Below the pieces are notes generated by a model. The model worked only from the letters and a program-made list of their open reading frames with translations. It did not search any database and had not been told where the DNA came from. Below are positions 18,650 to 26,818 of a stretch of 64,000 nucleotides of DNA, one piece after another. The stretch covers positions 62,001 to 126,000 of the forward strand of contig JAPLBY010000011.1 in the NCBI GenBank assembly GCA_026392515.1, read 5' to 3'. The position numbers and the translations under genes are program-made. The stretch comes from Actinomycetota bacterium (GTDB lineage: Bacteria; Actinomycetota; Actinomycetes; S36-B12; UBA5976). Numbering within the stretch: the first letter of the stretch is position 1; every line of letters begins with the position of its first letter.

Positions 18650-19932
18650 GACGAAATTGTTTCTGGCTTAACTTCCGACATGATGCTTAATGCAGTTTTT
18701 GTGTGCTCAACTTGATCAAGCCAAATTGGTCGCAAAATATCAATACGCCATTCTTTTTCTTGAAGCTTTTCAAGCGGTCCAGCAATGCTTCGGTATCCAC
18801 CTGCTTGTTCGTGCAGGCGAACCATTTCAAGTGCAATCTTTGCCTGAATCAAATAGATGGGTGGCTGTGGTCCGCGCGCACCAATCATGCCGATCAAATA
18901 AAACTTCTCTAGACCAGTAGGCACGATTGCCGCTCCAACGCGAAGTGGAACGCCTTCTTGTCTTTCTAGATATTCTTCGGACAAGAATGGCAGTGAAGCA
19001 TGGAAGCCAGTTGCATACAAAATGGTGTCGTATTCTTTCGACGTGCCATCGCTGAAGTGAACAGTCTTACCTTCGAATCTTTCGATACCTGGCTTAACTG
19101 CGATGCGGCCGTGATGAATCCAATAAAGCAGTAGCTGGTTAACCACAGGTGGACCATCCGCCAAAGTGCGATGATCCGGTGCTGGCATACCTGGATAGTT
19201 CTCATGGGTACCAACTGATAACCGAATCATTAATCGAGCAATTAGATCTTGCTCTTCGAAAGTGAATTCCTGCATCCAACCAAGCTCAGCGCGTGGCACA
19301 CCAAAAAAGGTTTTTGGTTGGAAGAAATGTCCACGACGGATCACGATGTCGGTTTCAAAATGATTTTGAGCTGCATCAACTGCTAAGTCACAGCCTGAGT
19401 TACCAGATCCGATAACCAGCACTCGGGTACCGTCAATATCTTTAGTGTTTGTGTAACTTCCGGAGTGAATTGTCTTGCCAGTAAATTCACCTGTAAATTC
19501 CGGACGCTTTTCATCCCACAAGTGACCGTTGGCTACGAATACGCCATCGTAATTATCGGTCTTGCCATCACTGGTAGTTACGCTCCAACCAGCTGATCCG
19601 GTTGGTCCATCTGTTGGTAGTGGCTCTACCCGATCAACCGAAACGCCAAAGGTTACATACTTCTTTAGGTCGAACTCTTCAGCAAAGTCTTCGAAGTACT
19701 TCAGCATAAGCTTGCGACTTGGGAAGATCGGCCAATCTTCTGGCATTGGATGTCCGTCATAACCAGTTACTTTGCTCGAAGTAATCAGGTGCAATGCTTC
19801 ATAGTCGGTATTCCAGTGTCCACCAACGGCCTGAGTGCGCTCAAAGCAATCAAATTCAAGGCCGGCATCAACCAAAGTTTTCATCGATGCCAAGCCGGCT
19901 GGGCCGGCACCAATCACACAGTACTTACTCAT
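18646..19932 (-). CDS. Flavin-containing monooxygenase (class B, FMO-like)
   Basis: 428 aa. FAD motif VIGAGPAGLASM (6-17), the FMO signature F-x-G-x3-H-x3-Y (FTGKTIHSGSY) and the NADPH motif VIGSGNSGCDLA are in order. FMO-like enzymes oxygenate soft nucleophiles (N or S) or insert oxygen into ketones; which applies here cannot be told. The length suits bacterial FMOs. It is translationally coupled to a GntR regulator upstream and an SDR downstream. Confidence 0.9.
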   Translation of the reverse strand: MSKYCVIGAGPAGLASMKTLVDAGLEFDCFERTQAVGGHWNTDYEALHLITSSKVTGYDGHPMPEDWPIFPSRKLMLKYFEDFAEEFDLKKYVTFGVSVDRVEPLPTDGPTGSAGWSVTTSDGKTDNYDGVFVANGHLWDEKRPEFTGEFTGKTIHSGSYTNTKDIDGTRVLVIGSGNSGCDLAVDAAQNHFETDIVIRRGHFFQPKTFFGVPRAELGWMQEFTFEEQDLIARLMIRLSVGTHENYPGMPAPDHRTLADGPPVVNQLLLYWIHHGRIAVKPGIERFEGKTVHFSDGTSKEYDTILYATGFHASLPFLSEEYLERQEGVPLRVGAAIVPTGLEKFYLIGMIGARGPQPPIYLIQAKIALEMVRLHEQAGGYRSIAGPLEKLQEKEWRIDILRPIWLDQVEHTKTALSIMSEVKPETISS

Positions 19933-20660
19933 CGCACATTCTCCATTTCGAATAAGTTATTCATTAAAGGTCTTTCGAATAGTTCATTAACTTCAACTTC
20001 ACTAAACGGCTTCATAAACTCCCGAACTGAGGTTTGAATATGGCCATTCCAGATTTCAATCGCTTGGCTGGCGTTTCCTACTTTTATTGCCTTGAGCAAC
20101 TTTTCATGTCTTGAAATCAACGCTTTATGATCTGAGTCGTCGTATTTAATTCCCAAGAATCGCACAAAGACACCAATGTCTACTGCAGTCTGCTCAAACA
20201 TTTCGGTAATCCGGGGCAGGGCGCCCAACGCAATTAGAGCTGACTGAAAATCTAAATCGAGTGAAATCATACGATTTGCATTTCCGCCCACAGCAGTCCG
20301 CATTGCTTCCAATTTCTTGGTGACTTTTCCCAGATCCAGTTCGGATTCCAAACTCAATTGAGATGCATGCGTTACCGCGATCGAACCCATTGACATTCGC
20401 ATCGCATAAACCTCAAGTACGTCATCAAAATTCGGCGCCGAAACGATGGCACCGCGATTTTTTCGATGCTCCACTAAACCTTCAGTTGCCAAAATTCTTA
20501 TAGCTTCGCGAATTGGACCACGCGAAGTTTTGAAAGATTCTGATAGCTCTTGTTCGATTAACCGATCTCCAGGGTGAAGTTTGCCCACCAGAATCGCATC
20601 TCGGATTTGTTCAGCAAGGAGCTCTGCTGTGCTCTGGCTTTCTAAGGCTTGAAATGTCAT
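19929..20660 (-). CDS. GntR/FadR-family transcriptional regulator
   Basis: 243 aa. A winged HTH (about residues 12-75: AEQIRDAILVGKLHPGDRLIEQELSE then TSRGPIREAIRIL) is followed by an all-helical FCD-type ligand domain. These proteins usually repress catabolic genes and release DNA on binding a small acid. Encoded inside the SDR-FMO-SDR operon with 4-nt overlaps on both sides, it is most likely the local autoregulated repressor; candidate sites lie at 21371-21399. Confidence 0.9.
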   Translation of the reverse strand: MTFQALESQSTAELLAEQIRDAILVGKLHPGDRLIEQELSESFKTSRGPIREAIRILATEGLVEHRKNRGAIVSAPNFDDVLEVYAMRMSMGSIAVTHASQLSLESELDLGKVTKKLEAMRTAVGGNANRMISLDLDFQSALIALGALPRITEMFEQTAVDIGVFVRFLGIKYDDSDHKALISRHEKLLKAIKVGNASQAIEIWNGHIQTSVREFMKPFSEVEVNELFERPLMNNLFEMENVR

Positions 20661-21358
20661 CTCATTACATCCGCGCCAGAAATCACGATGGTTTCTCCAT
20701 CTACGAACCCAGCTTTAGTTGGATCGGAAAGCAACCACACCCACTCAGCAATTTCTGATGGCTGAGCTACGCGACCAACTGGAATTGATTTTGCAGCCTC
20801 TTCCATACGACCTGTTGCGGCATTGCCTGGTGTAGCTACCCAGCCAGGTGCGATTCCGTTAACGCGAATACCTTTTGGTGCCAGTTCAAGTGCAAGAGAT
20901 TTAGTGATCATGATGACTGCTGACTTTGAAGCGCCATATAGAAGTTGGCCGCGCGAAACTGTAAAACCATCAACCGATGCGAAATTAACTACTGCAGATC
21001 CAGGTTTCATGTGAGGAACACAGGCTGCAGTGACATTCAAGACCCCCAGCACATTTACATCAAAAATGAAGCGGAAGTTTTCTTCAGTAAATGTTTCAAG
21101 TGTTGTTGGTGGAAAAACACCCGCAACGTTTGCCACTGCATCGATGTTCCCACCAGCAGCTTTAATGGCTGAAGCTAAAGCGGTTTCGAGTGATTCTCGG
21201 TTTCGCACATCGGCCTTAACCCAATGCAAGTTTGCAGATTCAATTCCAGGGTTATCGGAAACATCGACGGCGATCACTTGCCAGTCCCGCTCGAGGTACA
21301 GCTCAGCGGTAGCTCGACCCATTCCACTGCCAGTACCTGTTATCACTGCAGTTCCCAT
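20657..21358 (-). CDS. Short-chain dehydrogenase/reductase (classical SDR), first gene of the FMO operon
   Basis: 233 aa. TGTGSGMGRATAE motif (8-20), NVAGVFPP, and the catalytic YGASKSAV. AGGAG sits 7 nt before the ATG at 21358. Its 3' end overlaps the GntR gene by 4 nt. The substrate is unknown. Confidence 0.88.
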   Translation of the reverse strand: MGTAVITGTGSGMGRATAELYLERDWQVIAVDVSDNPGIESANLHWVKADVRNRESLETALASAIKAAGGNIDAVANVAGVFPPTTLETFTEENFRFIFDVNVLGVLNVTAACVPHMKPGSAVVNFASVDGFTVSRGQLLYGASKSAVIMITKSLALELAPKGIRVNGIAPGWVATPGNAATGRMEEAAKSIPVGRVAQPSEIAEWVWLLSDPTKAGFVDGETIVISGADVMR

Positions 21359-21370
21359 GAATACTCCTAA

Positions 21371-21399
21371 ATTGTCAACAATCTACAATTCTGAACAAT
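21371..21399. promoter_or_regulatory. Candidate GntR-type operator upstream of the SDR-GntR-FMO-SDR operon
   Basis: ATTGT-CA-ACAAT palindrome at 21371-21382, with further ACAAT half-sites at 21385-21389 and 21395-21399, all 13-41 nt upstream of the first start codon. FadR-type regulators bind short AT-rich palindromes of this kind, and the regulator is encoded in the operon. Confidence 0.5.
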
Positions 21400-21524
21400 A
21401 CGCAGACTCCGCTCGTGAGTCAAGGCCTTTCAGAAAATCTTTAGATCTGGCAGCCACCTCAACCAAACTGATTTATTCAGCCCAGTAAAGTGGGGTGAAA
21501 TATCCAGTTTCTAGTGAGGTAAAA

Positions 21525-22016
21525 ATGGCTGATTCCAGTATGGACATTGTGAGCAAAGTAGATCGTCAGGAAGCCGACAATGCCCTCGGCCAGGCTGCCA
21601 AAGAACTTGCTACTCGCTTTGACTTCAAAGGAACTGAAACCACTATTGAGTGGAAAGGTGAACTTGGTGTTGAGATTAGTTCCAGCACGGAAGATCGCGC
21701 CAAGGCTGCGCTCGAAGTTTTCCGGGAAAAACTAATCAAACGTGGCGTCAGCCTGAAGTCATTTAATGCTGGTGATCCCCGGGTATCTGGCAAAGATTAC
21801 AAAATTAATGGCGAGTTCAAGGCTGGTATCAGCCAAGAGCAGGCCAAGAAACTTGGCAAGATCATTCGCGATGAAGGCCCAAAGAACGTAAAGACTCAAG
21901 TTCAGGGTGAAGAACTTCGCGTGACTGGAAAGAGTCGAGATGATTTGCAAGCAGTCCAGCAGTTGCTGAGTGAATCTGATTTAGATTTCGCAGTTCAATA
22001 CACGAACTATCGCTAA
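21525..22016 (+). CDS. yajQ: YajQ family nucleotide-binding protein (UPF0234)
   Basis: 163 aa, family length. Starts [27 protein letters not shown] and contains RFDFKGTE and the C-terminal LQAVQQLL...[12 protein letters not shown] typical of YajQ. Homologues bind nucleotides or RNA, and one Xanthomonas member binds cyclic di-GMP; the role in Actinobacteria is not established. The ATG at 21525 has GTGAGG upstream. Its stop directly abuts the stop of the convergent NuoI-like gene. Confidence 0.94.
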   Translation: MADSSMDIVSKVDRQEADNALGQAAKELATRFDFKGTETTIEWKGELGVEISSSTEDRAKAALEVFREKLIKRGVSLKSFNAGDPRVSGKDYKINGEFKAGISQEQAKKLGKIIRDEGPKNVKTQVQGEELRVTGKSRDDLQAVQQLLSESDLDFAVQYTNYR

Positions 22017-22412
22017 TTATTTCTTTCGCCGGCCACTTGGTGGTTCGTCTATTTGTGGTGCCACTGACCCATCACTTCGTCTTGCACTAGGAAGCGATGC
22101 AGCTAGCGCCTCAATTCCATAAATCAGTTCGCCACGGCCTTGGCCAGCTGGCATTGGTGAGTCTGACCAGAACAGCGCATCAAATGGGCAAACGTCGATG
22201 CAAATACCGCACCACATACATTGACCAAAATCAATTGTGAACTGATCCAAAACATTCTTCGTTGCTTGTCTCCGGGAATTGCTATATGCCGGCGCATCTG
22301 GATCAGGTTCAGTGTGAGCTTGTACTGTGATGCACCAGTCTGGACATTCTCGAACACACAGCATGCAAGAAGTACATGAAGATGGATGTAACGCAATCGT
22401 TGAATGGTTCAT
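22017..22412 (-). CDS. NuoI-like 2x[4Fe-4S] ferredoxin subunit (second copy)
   Basis: 131 aa from the ATG at 22410-22412, which overlaps the previous stop by 4 nt. Two clusters: C13, C16, C19, C23 and C65, C68, C71, C75, equivalent to N6a/N6b of complex I. The tail is acidic then basic with no recognisable domain. The canonical nuoI is at 31239-31787. This copy ends a mini-operon with NuoB- and NuoC-like proteins, suggesting an electron-transfer module separate from the full complex. Confidence 0.85.
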   Translation of the reverse strand: MNHSTIALHPSSCTSCMLCVRECPDWCITVQAHTEPDPDAPAYSNSRRQATKNVLDQFTIDFGQCMWCGICIDVCPFDALFWSDSPMPAGQGRGELIYGIEALAASLPSARRSDGSVAPQIDEPPSGRRKK

Positions 22413-22858
22413 GATTTCCACTCCGGTAATACTCCTGGCGGAAGGGATGGTCGGCGCTTGGCATTTTCATCAGGTTCAACGGCTCCGGGCCATTCCGCTC
22501 CAGCTCTGGTAGCAAGCGCAAAATCTCGGCGAAGCGGATGACCAGAGAGTTCAATTTCAAAAGCTGGGGACTCGTCATTGTTTCCGTTGAACTTTACGCC
22601 AAACATTTGAGAAACTTCGCGTTCATGAAAACTAACGTTTGGAAAAACATCCACAAGTGAGTCAATCGCGGCATCAACATCTGTACTCAGAATTGTGCTC
22701 TCCGATAAGTCTTCCTTTGAAAGCATTAGCGAGATTTCGAAAGCATCTCCCCCATTGTGAGTTGCCGTTAACCACTCACATCTAACAAAACCACTTTGCT
22801 TTAGTTCAGCTGCTTCGCTTTGCCAATCAGAGTTTTCTACGATTTGAATTTGCGTCAT
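22409..22858 (-). CDS. NuoC-like subunit (second copy)
   Basis: 149 aa. The 30-kDa-subunit signature is clear in its second half: FHEREVSQMFGVKF and GHPLRRDF. It is shorter than the main NuoC (231 aa) and lacks an obvious NuoD partner nearby. It overlaps both neighbours by 4 nt. Confidence 0.82.
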   Translation of the reverse strand: MTQIQIVENSDWQSEAAELKQSGFVRCEWLTATHNGGDAFEISLMLSKEDLSESTILSTDVDAAIDSLVDVFPNVSFHEREVSQMFGVKFNGNNDESPAFEIELSGHPLRRDFALATRAGAEWPGAVEPDENAKRRPSLPPGVLPEWKS

Positions 22859-23238
22859 TTGCTTGCCAATTCCACTGCTTGCATAAGTGCCGCGGCTAAC
22901 TCTTCTGGTCCTGGTGGGCAGCCTGGGACTTGGATGTCTACTGGCACCAATTCATGCGCACCCGAGATAACGGAATAGGAATCCCAATACGGTCCGCCCG
23001 AAATTGCGCAAGCTCCAAAGGCAACTACTACTTTAGGTTCCTGCAAGGCATCATAAGCAGACTTAACCGTGGGAGCTAAAGCGTGCGTGACCGTTCCCGC
23101 AATAACCAAAATGTGTTCAGCCGCTGACAACTTTGATGCTGAAGTAGTTTGATCCCACGCGCTTGACACTAAATCCACTGAGCTTGATTCCACTCCGCAG
23201 CAAGCCAAACCGGCTTGTAACACTGAAAGATTGCTCAC
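22855..23238 (-). CDS. NuoB-like 20-kDa [4Fe-4S] subunit (second copy)
   Basis: 127 aa. All four N2-type ligands are kept: C13-C14 (GLACCG), C77 (GACAISGG) and C107 (GCPPGPE). It is much shorter than the canonical NuoB encoded at 39292-39846 (184 aa). It could belong to a second complex-I-like or hydrogenase-related assembly; no NuoD/large-subunit gene or membrane subunit is next to it. Confidence 0.83.
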   Translation of the reverse strand: MSNLSVLQAGLACCGVESSSVDLVSSAWDQTTSASKLSAAEHILVIAGTVTHALAPTVKSAYDALQEPKVVVAFGACAISGGPYWDSYSVISGAHELVPVDIQVPGCPPGPEELAAALMQAVELASK

Positions 23239-23247
23239 AGTATGACT

Positions 23248-24180
23248 CTAGTCAGGATCTGGGACGAAAGACTTGCTGACATTTCGACGATTGCGTAAGG
23301 CATCAGTTGTGAGAATAACTAGAGCCACCCAAGTAATCACAAATCCAATCCAGCGAACTTGTGGCATTGCCTCTTGAGTCATCCAAACTCCAACAAAGAA
23401 TTGGATGGTTGGGCCAATGTATTGCAACATTCCAAGAGTTGTAAATGGCAATCGAGTGATCGCTACGCCAAATGCCAACAGTGGAATCGCGGTGAAAATT
23501 CCAGCGCTCGCCATCCAAAGTGTGTGATCGAGTCCATATTCCAAGAACGTATTGCCGCCATTAAATTGCAACCAGATTAAGTAGCCAATTGCCAATGGTG
23601 TCAGGATCAATGTCTCAATCATCAAACTTTCTAGAGATTGCACATTGGCCAGTTTCTTGACGTACCCATACATCGTAAAACTTGTCGAGAGGGATAATGC
23701 CACCCAAGGCACTACACCCATGGCAATAGTTATGAACATGACTGCAAATGCTGCAATGCCAATTGCTAACCACTGCATTGGACGAAGTTTTTCCTTAAAG
23801 AAAAAGACGCCGAGTGCCACGTTAAGTAGCGGGGTTATGTAGTAGCCAAGAGAGGAATCTAGAACGTGGCCATTCATACTTGCCCAGATAAATAGTCCCC
23901 AGTTAACTCCAATAAGTACTGAAGCAACGGCTAGTAACTTCATTTGCCGGGAGTTCTTTAGAACAACCTGTAATGATGCAATTCGCTTTTGGTAAAGCAA
24001 AATGATTGCTACGAATAAAAGGCTCCAAAGAATTCGATGAGCCAGAATTTCCAAAGGTTTTGCTGGTGCAAGATATGGCCAGTAAAGAATTACTGCGCCC
24101 CAGATTATGTAGGCAATAAAGCCATTCATCAGGCCAATGGAATGCTCGGAGCGCTTCTCTTTTTCAACCTGAATACTCAT
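23248..24180 (-). CDS. rarD: RarD-type EamA/DMT-superfamily permease
   Basis: 310 aa, about ten transmembrane helices. The N-terminal GLMNGFIAYIIWGAVILYWPYL and the repeat LGYYITPLLNVALGVFFFKEKLRPMQWLAIGIA are typical of RarD. Substrate unknown. It lies 9 nt upstream of the NuoB-like gene in the same direction, so probably co-transcribed. There is no clear Shine-Dalgarno; a TAGTTT hexamer ends 9 nt before the ATG. Confidence 0.88.
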   Translation of the reverse strand: MSIQVEKEKRSEHSIGLMNGFIAYIIWGAVILYWPYLAPAKPLEILAHRILWSLLFVAIILLYQKRIASLQVVLKNSRQMKLLAVASVLIGVNWGLFIWASMNGHVLDSSLGYYITPLLNVALGVFFFKEKLRPMQWLAIGIAAFAVMFITIAMGVVPWVALSLSTSFTMYGYVKKLANVQSLESLMIETLILTPLAIGYLIWLQFNGGNTFLEYGLDHTLWMASAGIFTAIPLLAFGVAITRLPFTTLGMLQYIGPTIQFFVGVWMTQEAMPQVRWIGFVITWVALVILTTDALRNRRNVSKSFVPDPD

Positions 24181-24228
24181 GATGAAACAAAACTATTGCA
24201 CTGATGAATCAGTTTGTAATTTGGGTTG

Positions 24229-25206
24229 CTAAACCGTGCGGCAAGCCACGCTGTCGACAAGAGTTGCCATTGCAGTCTTTGCATCACAATCTGGCAGAGC
24301 CGTTAGTCGCTCGCGGGCGCGATCAGCCCATTGCTCAAGAACTTCGCGAGCTTGATCCATAGCTGGGTGCACTCGCAACGCTGCTAGCGCCTCAGCATGT
24401 TCGGCGTCATCAGTGATGGCTCGGCTTAGCAATTCGCACAATCGCGGAGGTGTATCTGGATCCGCAAGGGCAAACAGCACTGGCAAAGTACGAATGCCTT
24501 CGCGCAAATCGGTTCCTGGGGTCTTGCCAGAAACTTCAGACTCAATATCTAGTAAGTCATCGCTTAACTGGAAAGCGATACCGATGCTCTCACCGAAGTC
24601 TGCAATTCGATCTGTTAGTTCAGCAGAGACACCACTCATCATTGCGCCATATCTTCCAGCAGCTGCGATCAGCGAACCAGTTTTATCTGCCAGCACTTCT
24701 AAGTGGTGAACAATTGGATCTTCGTCACCCTGCGGTCCAACGCTTTCCCGAAGTTGCCCGATAACAAGTCTTTCAAAAGTTTCAGCTTGAACCCGAACCG
24801 CATCTGGTCCTAAATCAGCGAGCAACTTTGAGGATCGCGCGAACAAAAAGTCACCACTTAGAATCGCAACAGTATTTCCCCATCGGCTATTTGCAGACTG
24901 TGTGCCACGGCGAACCTCGGCTTCATCCATCACATCATCGTGATACAAGGTTGCTAAGTGAGTAAGTTCCACAACGACAGCCGAAGGAACCACGCCTTCA
25001 GATTTAGGATCTCCAAAGTGTGATGCCAAAAGAACAAGCAATGGACGGAATCTCTTGCCACCAGCTTCAACTAAATGGCGCGCTGTGATGTCAGCAAGTT
25101 CATAGTCACTTCGGATTTCTTCCCGGAGGCGATCTTCAATCGCAGCAAGCCCAGCAAACATCTCTTCTTCGAGTGCTGCTAACTCTTCAGGGAATAAAAC
25201 GCTCAC
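24229..25206 (-). CDS. Polyprenyl diphosphate synthase (menaquinone side chain)
   Basis: 325 aa trans-isoprenyl diphosphate synthase. First aspartate-rich motif region YHDDVMDEAEVRRG, second motif QLSDDLLDIESE, plus GGKRFRPLL. Long-chain (hepta- to nona-prenyl) type by similarity to GrcC/HepB; chain length cannot be read directly. Starts at GTG (25206) behind AAGGA. It directly follows nuoN, tying the quinone tail to the quinone-reducing complex; ring enzymes are encoded downstream at 40-53 kb. Confidence 0.9.
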   Translation of the reverse strand: MSVLFPEELAALEEEMFAGLAAIEDRLREEIRSDYELADITARHLVEAGGKRFRPLLVLLASHFGDPKSEGVVPSAVVVELTHLATLYHDDVMDEAEVRRGTQSANSRWGNTVAILSGDFLFARSSKLLADLGPDAVRVQAETFERLVIGQLRESVGPQGDEDPIVHHLEVLADKTGSLIAAAGRYGAMMSGVSAELTDRIADFGESIGIAFQLSDDLLDIESEVSGKTPGTDLREGIRTLPVLFALADPDTPPRLCELLSRAITDDAEHAEALAALRVHPAMDQAREVLEQWADRARERLTALPDCDAKTAMATLVDSVACRTV

Positions 25207-25249
25207 ACGTCAATCCTTGCATTTTGCAGGCAAAGTTGCGACTTGAGGC

Positions 25250-26818
25250 CTAGCGAATGAACAATCCTGCATTGATTACCAAATCAAGTACTGGTTGTGG
25301 AGCGATTCCGAGTAACAAGGTGAATGCTGCACTGGTGCCAATGGCTACTGTCGTGAATGCACTTGGCACAACGACGCTTGGTCCATCAACTGGAGGTTCG
25401 GTAAAGAACATAAGGACTATGACTCGGGCGTAGAAGAACGCTGCGATTGCGCTGGCAACTACCGCAACTATTACTAGCGGAGTTGCGCCGCCATCAATAG
25501 CTGCTGTGAACACTGCGAACTTTCCAGTGAAGCCACTTGTCAGCGGGATACCAGCTAAAGCCAATAGGAATAGCGCAAAAATACTTGCCATCCACGGAGA
25601 TTTCTTACCAAGCCCAGCCCATTGCGACAAGTGTGTTGCTTCACCGGAAGCGTCACGCACTAATCCAACGATTGCAAAGACACCAACTGATGTGAAGCCG
25701 TAAGCGAGTAAGTAGAACAAAGTGCTAGAAAGTCCAGCAGCGCTTGTTGAAATTACGCCAAGCAAAATGAAGCCAGTATGTGCAACGGAAGAGAATGCCA
25801 GCATGCGCTTCATGTCAGTTTGAGTCACCGCAAGCAATGAACCAATAACCATTGAAAGGATCGCGATTACCCACATCATTGGGCGCCAATCCCAGCGCAT
25901 TCCACCGAAGGCTACGTAGAAGACGCGAAGCAATGCACCAAACGCGGCAACCTTAGTTGCTGCACTCATGAATGCAGTAAGTGGAGTTGGCGAACCTTGG
26001 TAAACATCTGGAACCCACTGGTGGAACGGTACCGCTCCAACCTTAAAGAGCAATCCAACTGCGATCATTCCAATACCTGGAATGATCAAACCATCTTGTG
26101 ATGAGTTCTCCATTGCTACGGCAACAGTGCTGAAGCTAATTGAAGTTGTCGCAGCATAAATTAGTGCGGCGCCGAATAGGAAAAATGCGCTGGAGAATGC
26201 GCCAAGAATGAAGTACTTGAGTGCTGCTTCGTGACTTAGAAGTCGGCGGCGGCGAGCCATACTGGCCATCAAGTAAAGCGGCAACGAGAAAACTTCTAGT
26301 GCTACGAACATAGTCAGGAAATCATTTGAAACTGGGAACAGCAGCATTCCACCAACACAGAATAAATACAGTGGCCAGATTTCAGTTTGTAGCCATCCTT
26401 GCGCGGTGAACTGTCGTTCATCTTCGCTACCAGGAAGTGTGGATGAGCGAGATGCAAAAGCATCTCCTTGCGGATCAATTTGTCGTTCTGCAAGCAGTAA
26501 TGCAGCTACAAATGAAACCAGCAGGATAATTCCCTGAAGCACCATGCCAGGACCATCAATTGCAACTGCGCCACTTGCTGCCAACTGACGCAATCCCTTT
26601 ACTTGGCCACCGTTGGTTACCGGATCGCCAGCAAGTGGCGCAGTGGCATTGATAACGACATAAGCAAATGCCAACACAATGCTGGCTAGCACCAACATAA
26701 GTTGGATCGGACGACGTAATGTGCGAGGAATAAATGCTTCAACCAGGACAGATAGAACTCCAGATGCAAGCAAGATAATGATTGGAGCTAGCGCTTGATA
26801 CTCAACAGAGACCTTCAT
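25250..26818 (-). CDS. nuoN: NADH-quinone oxidoreductase subunit N
   Basis: 522 aa antiporter-like proton-translocating membrane subunit with about 14 helices; KVGAVPFHQWVPDVYQGSPTPLTAFMSAATKVAAFGALLR contains the helix-7/8 lysines and the broken-helix region. Last nuo gene; its start overlaps the nuoM stop by 4 nt. Confidence 0.96.
   Translation of the reverse strand: MKVSVEYQALAPIIILLASGVLSVLVEAFIPRTLRRPIQLMLVLASIVLAFAYVVINATAPLAGDPVTNGGQVKGLRQLAASGAVAIDGPGMVLQGIILLVSFVAALLLAERQIDPQGDAFASRSSTLPGSEDERQFTAQGWLQTEIWPLYLFCVGGMLLFPVSNDFLTMFVALEVFSLPLYLMASMARRRRLLSHEAALKYFILGAFSSAFFLFGAALIYAATTSISFSTVAVAMENSSQDGLIIPGIGMIAVGLLFKVGAVPFHQWVPDVYQGSPTPLTAFMSAATKVAAFGALLRVFYVAFGGMRWDWRPMMWVIAILSMVIGSLLAVTQTDMKRMLAFSSVAHTGFILLGVISTSAAGLSSTLFYLLAYGFTSVGVFAIVGLVRDASGEATHLSQWAGLGKKSPWMASIFALFLLALAGIPLTSGFTGKFAVFTAAIDGGATPLVIVAVVASAIAAFFYARVIVLMFFTEPPVDGPSVVVPSAFTTVAIGTSAAFTLLLGIAPQPVLDLVINAGLFIR

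Noticed and set aside
22017-23238. The NuoB/C/I triad as a frameshifted pseudogene copy of the main nuo genes
   Set aside because: All three frames are open, coupled by ATGA overlaps, keep every Fe-S ligand and diverge substantially from the main copies.
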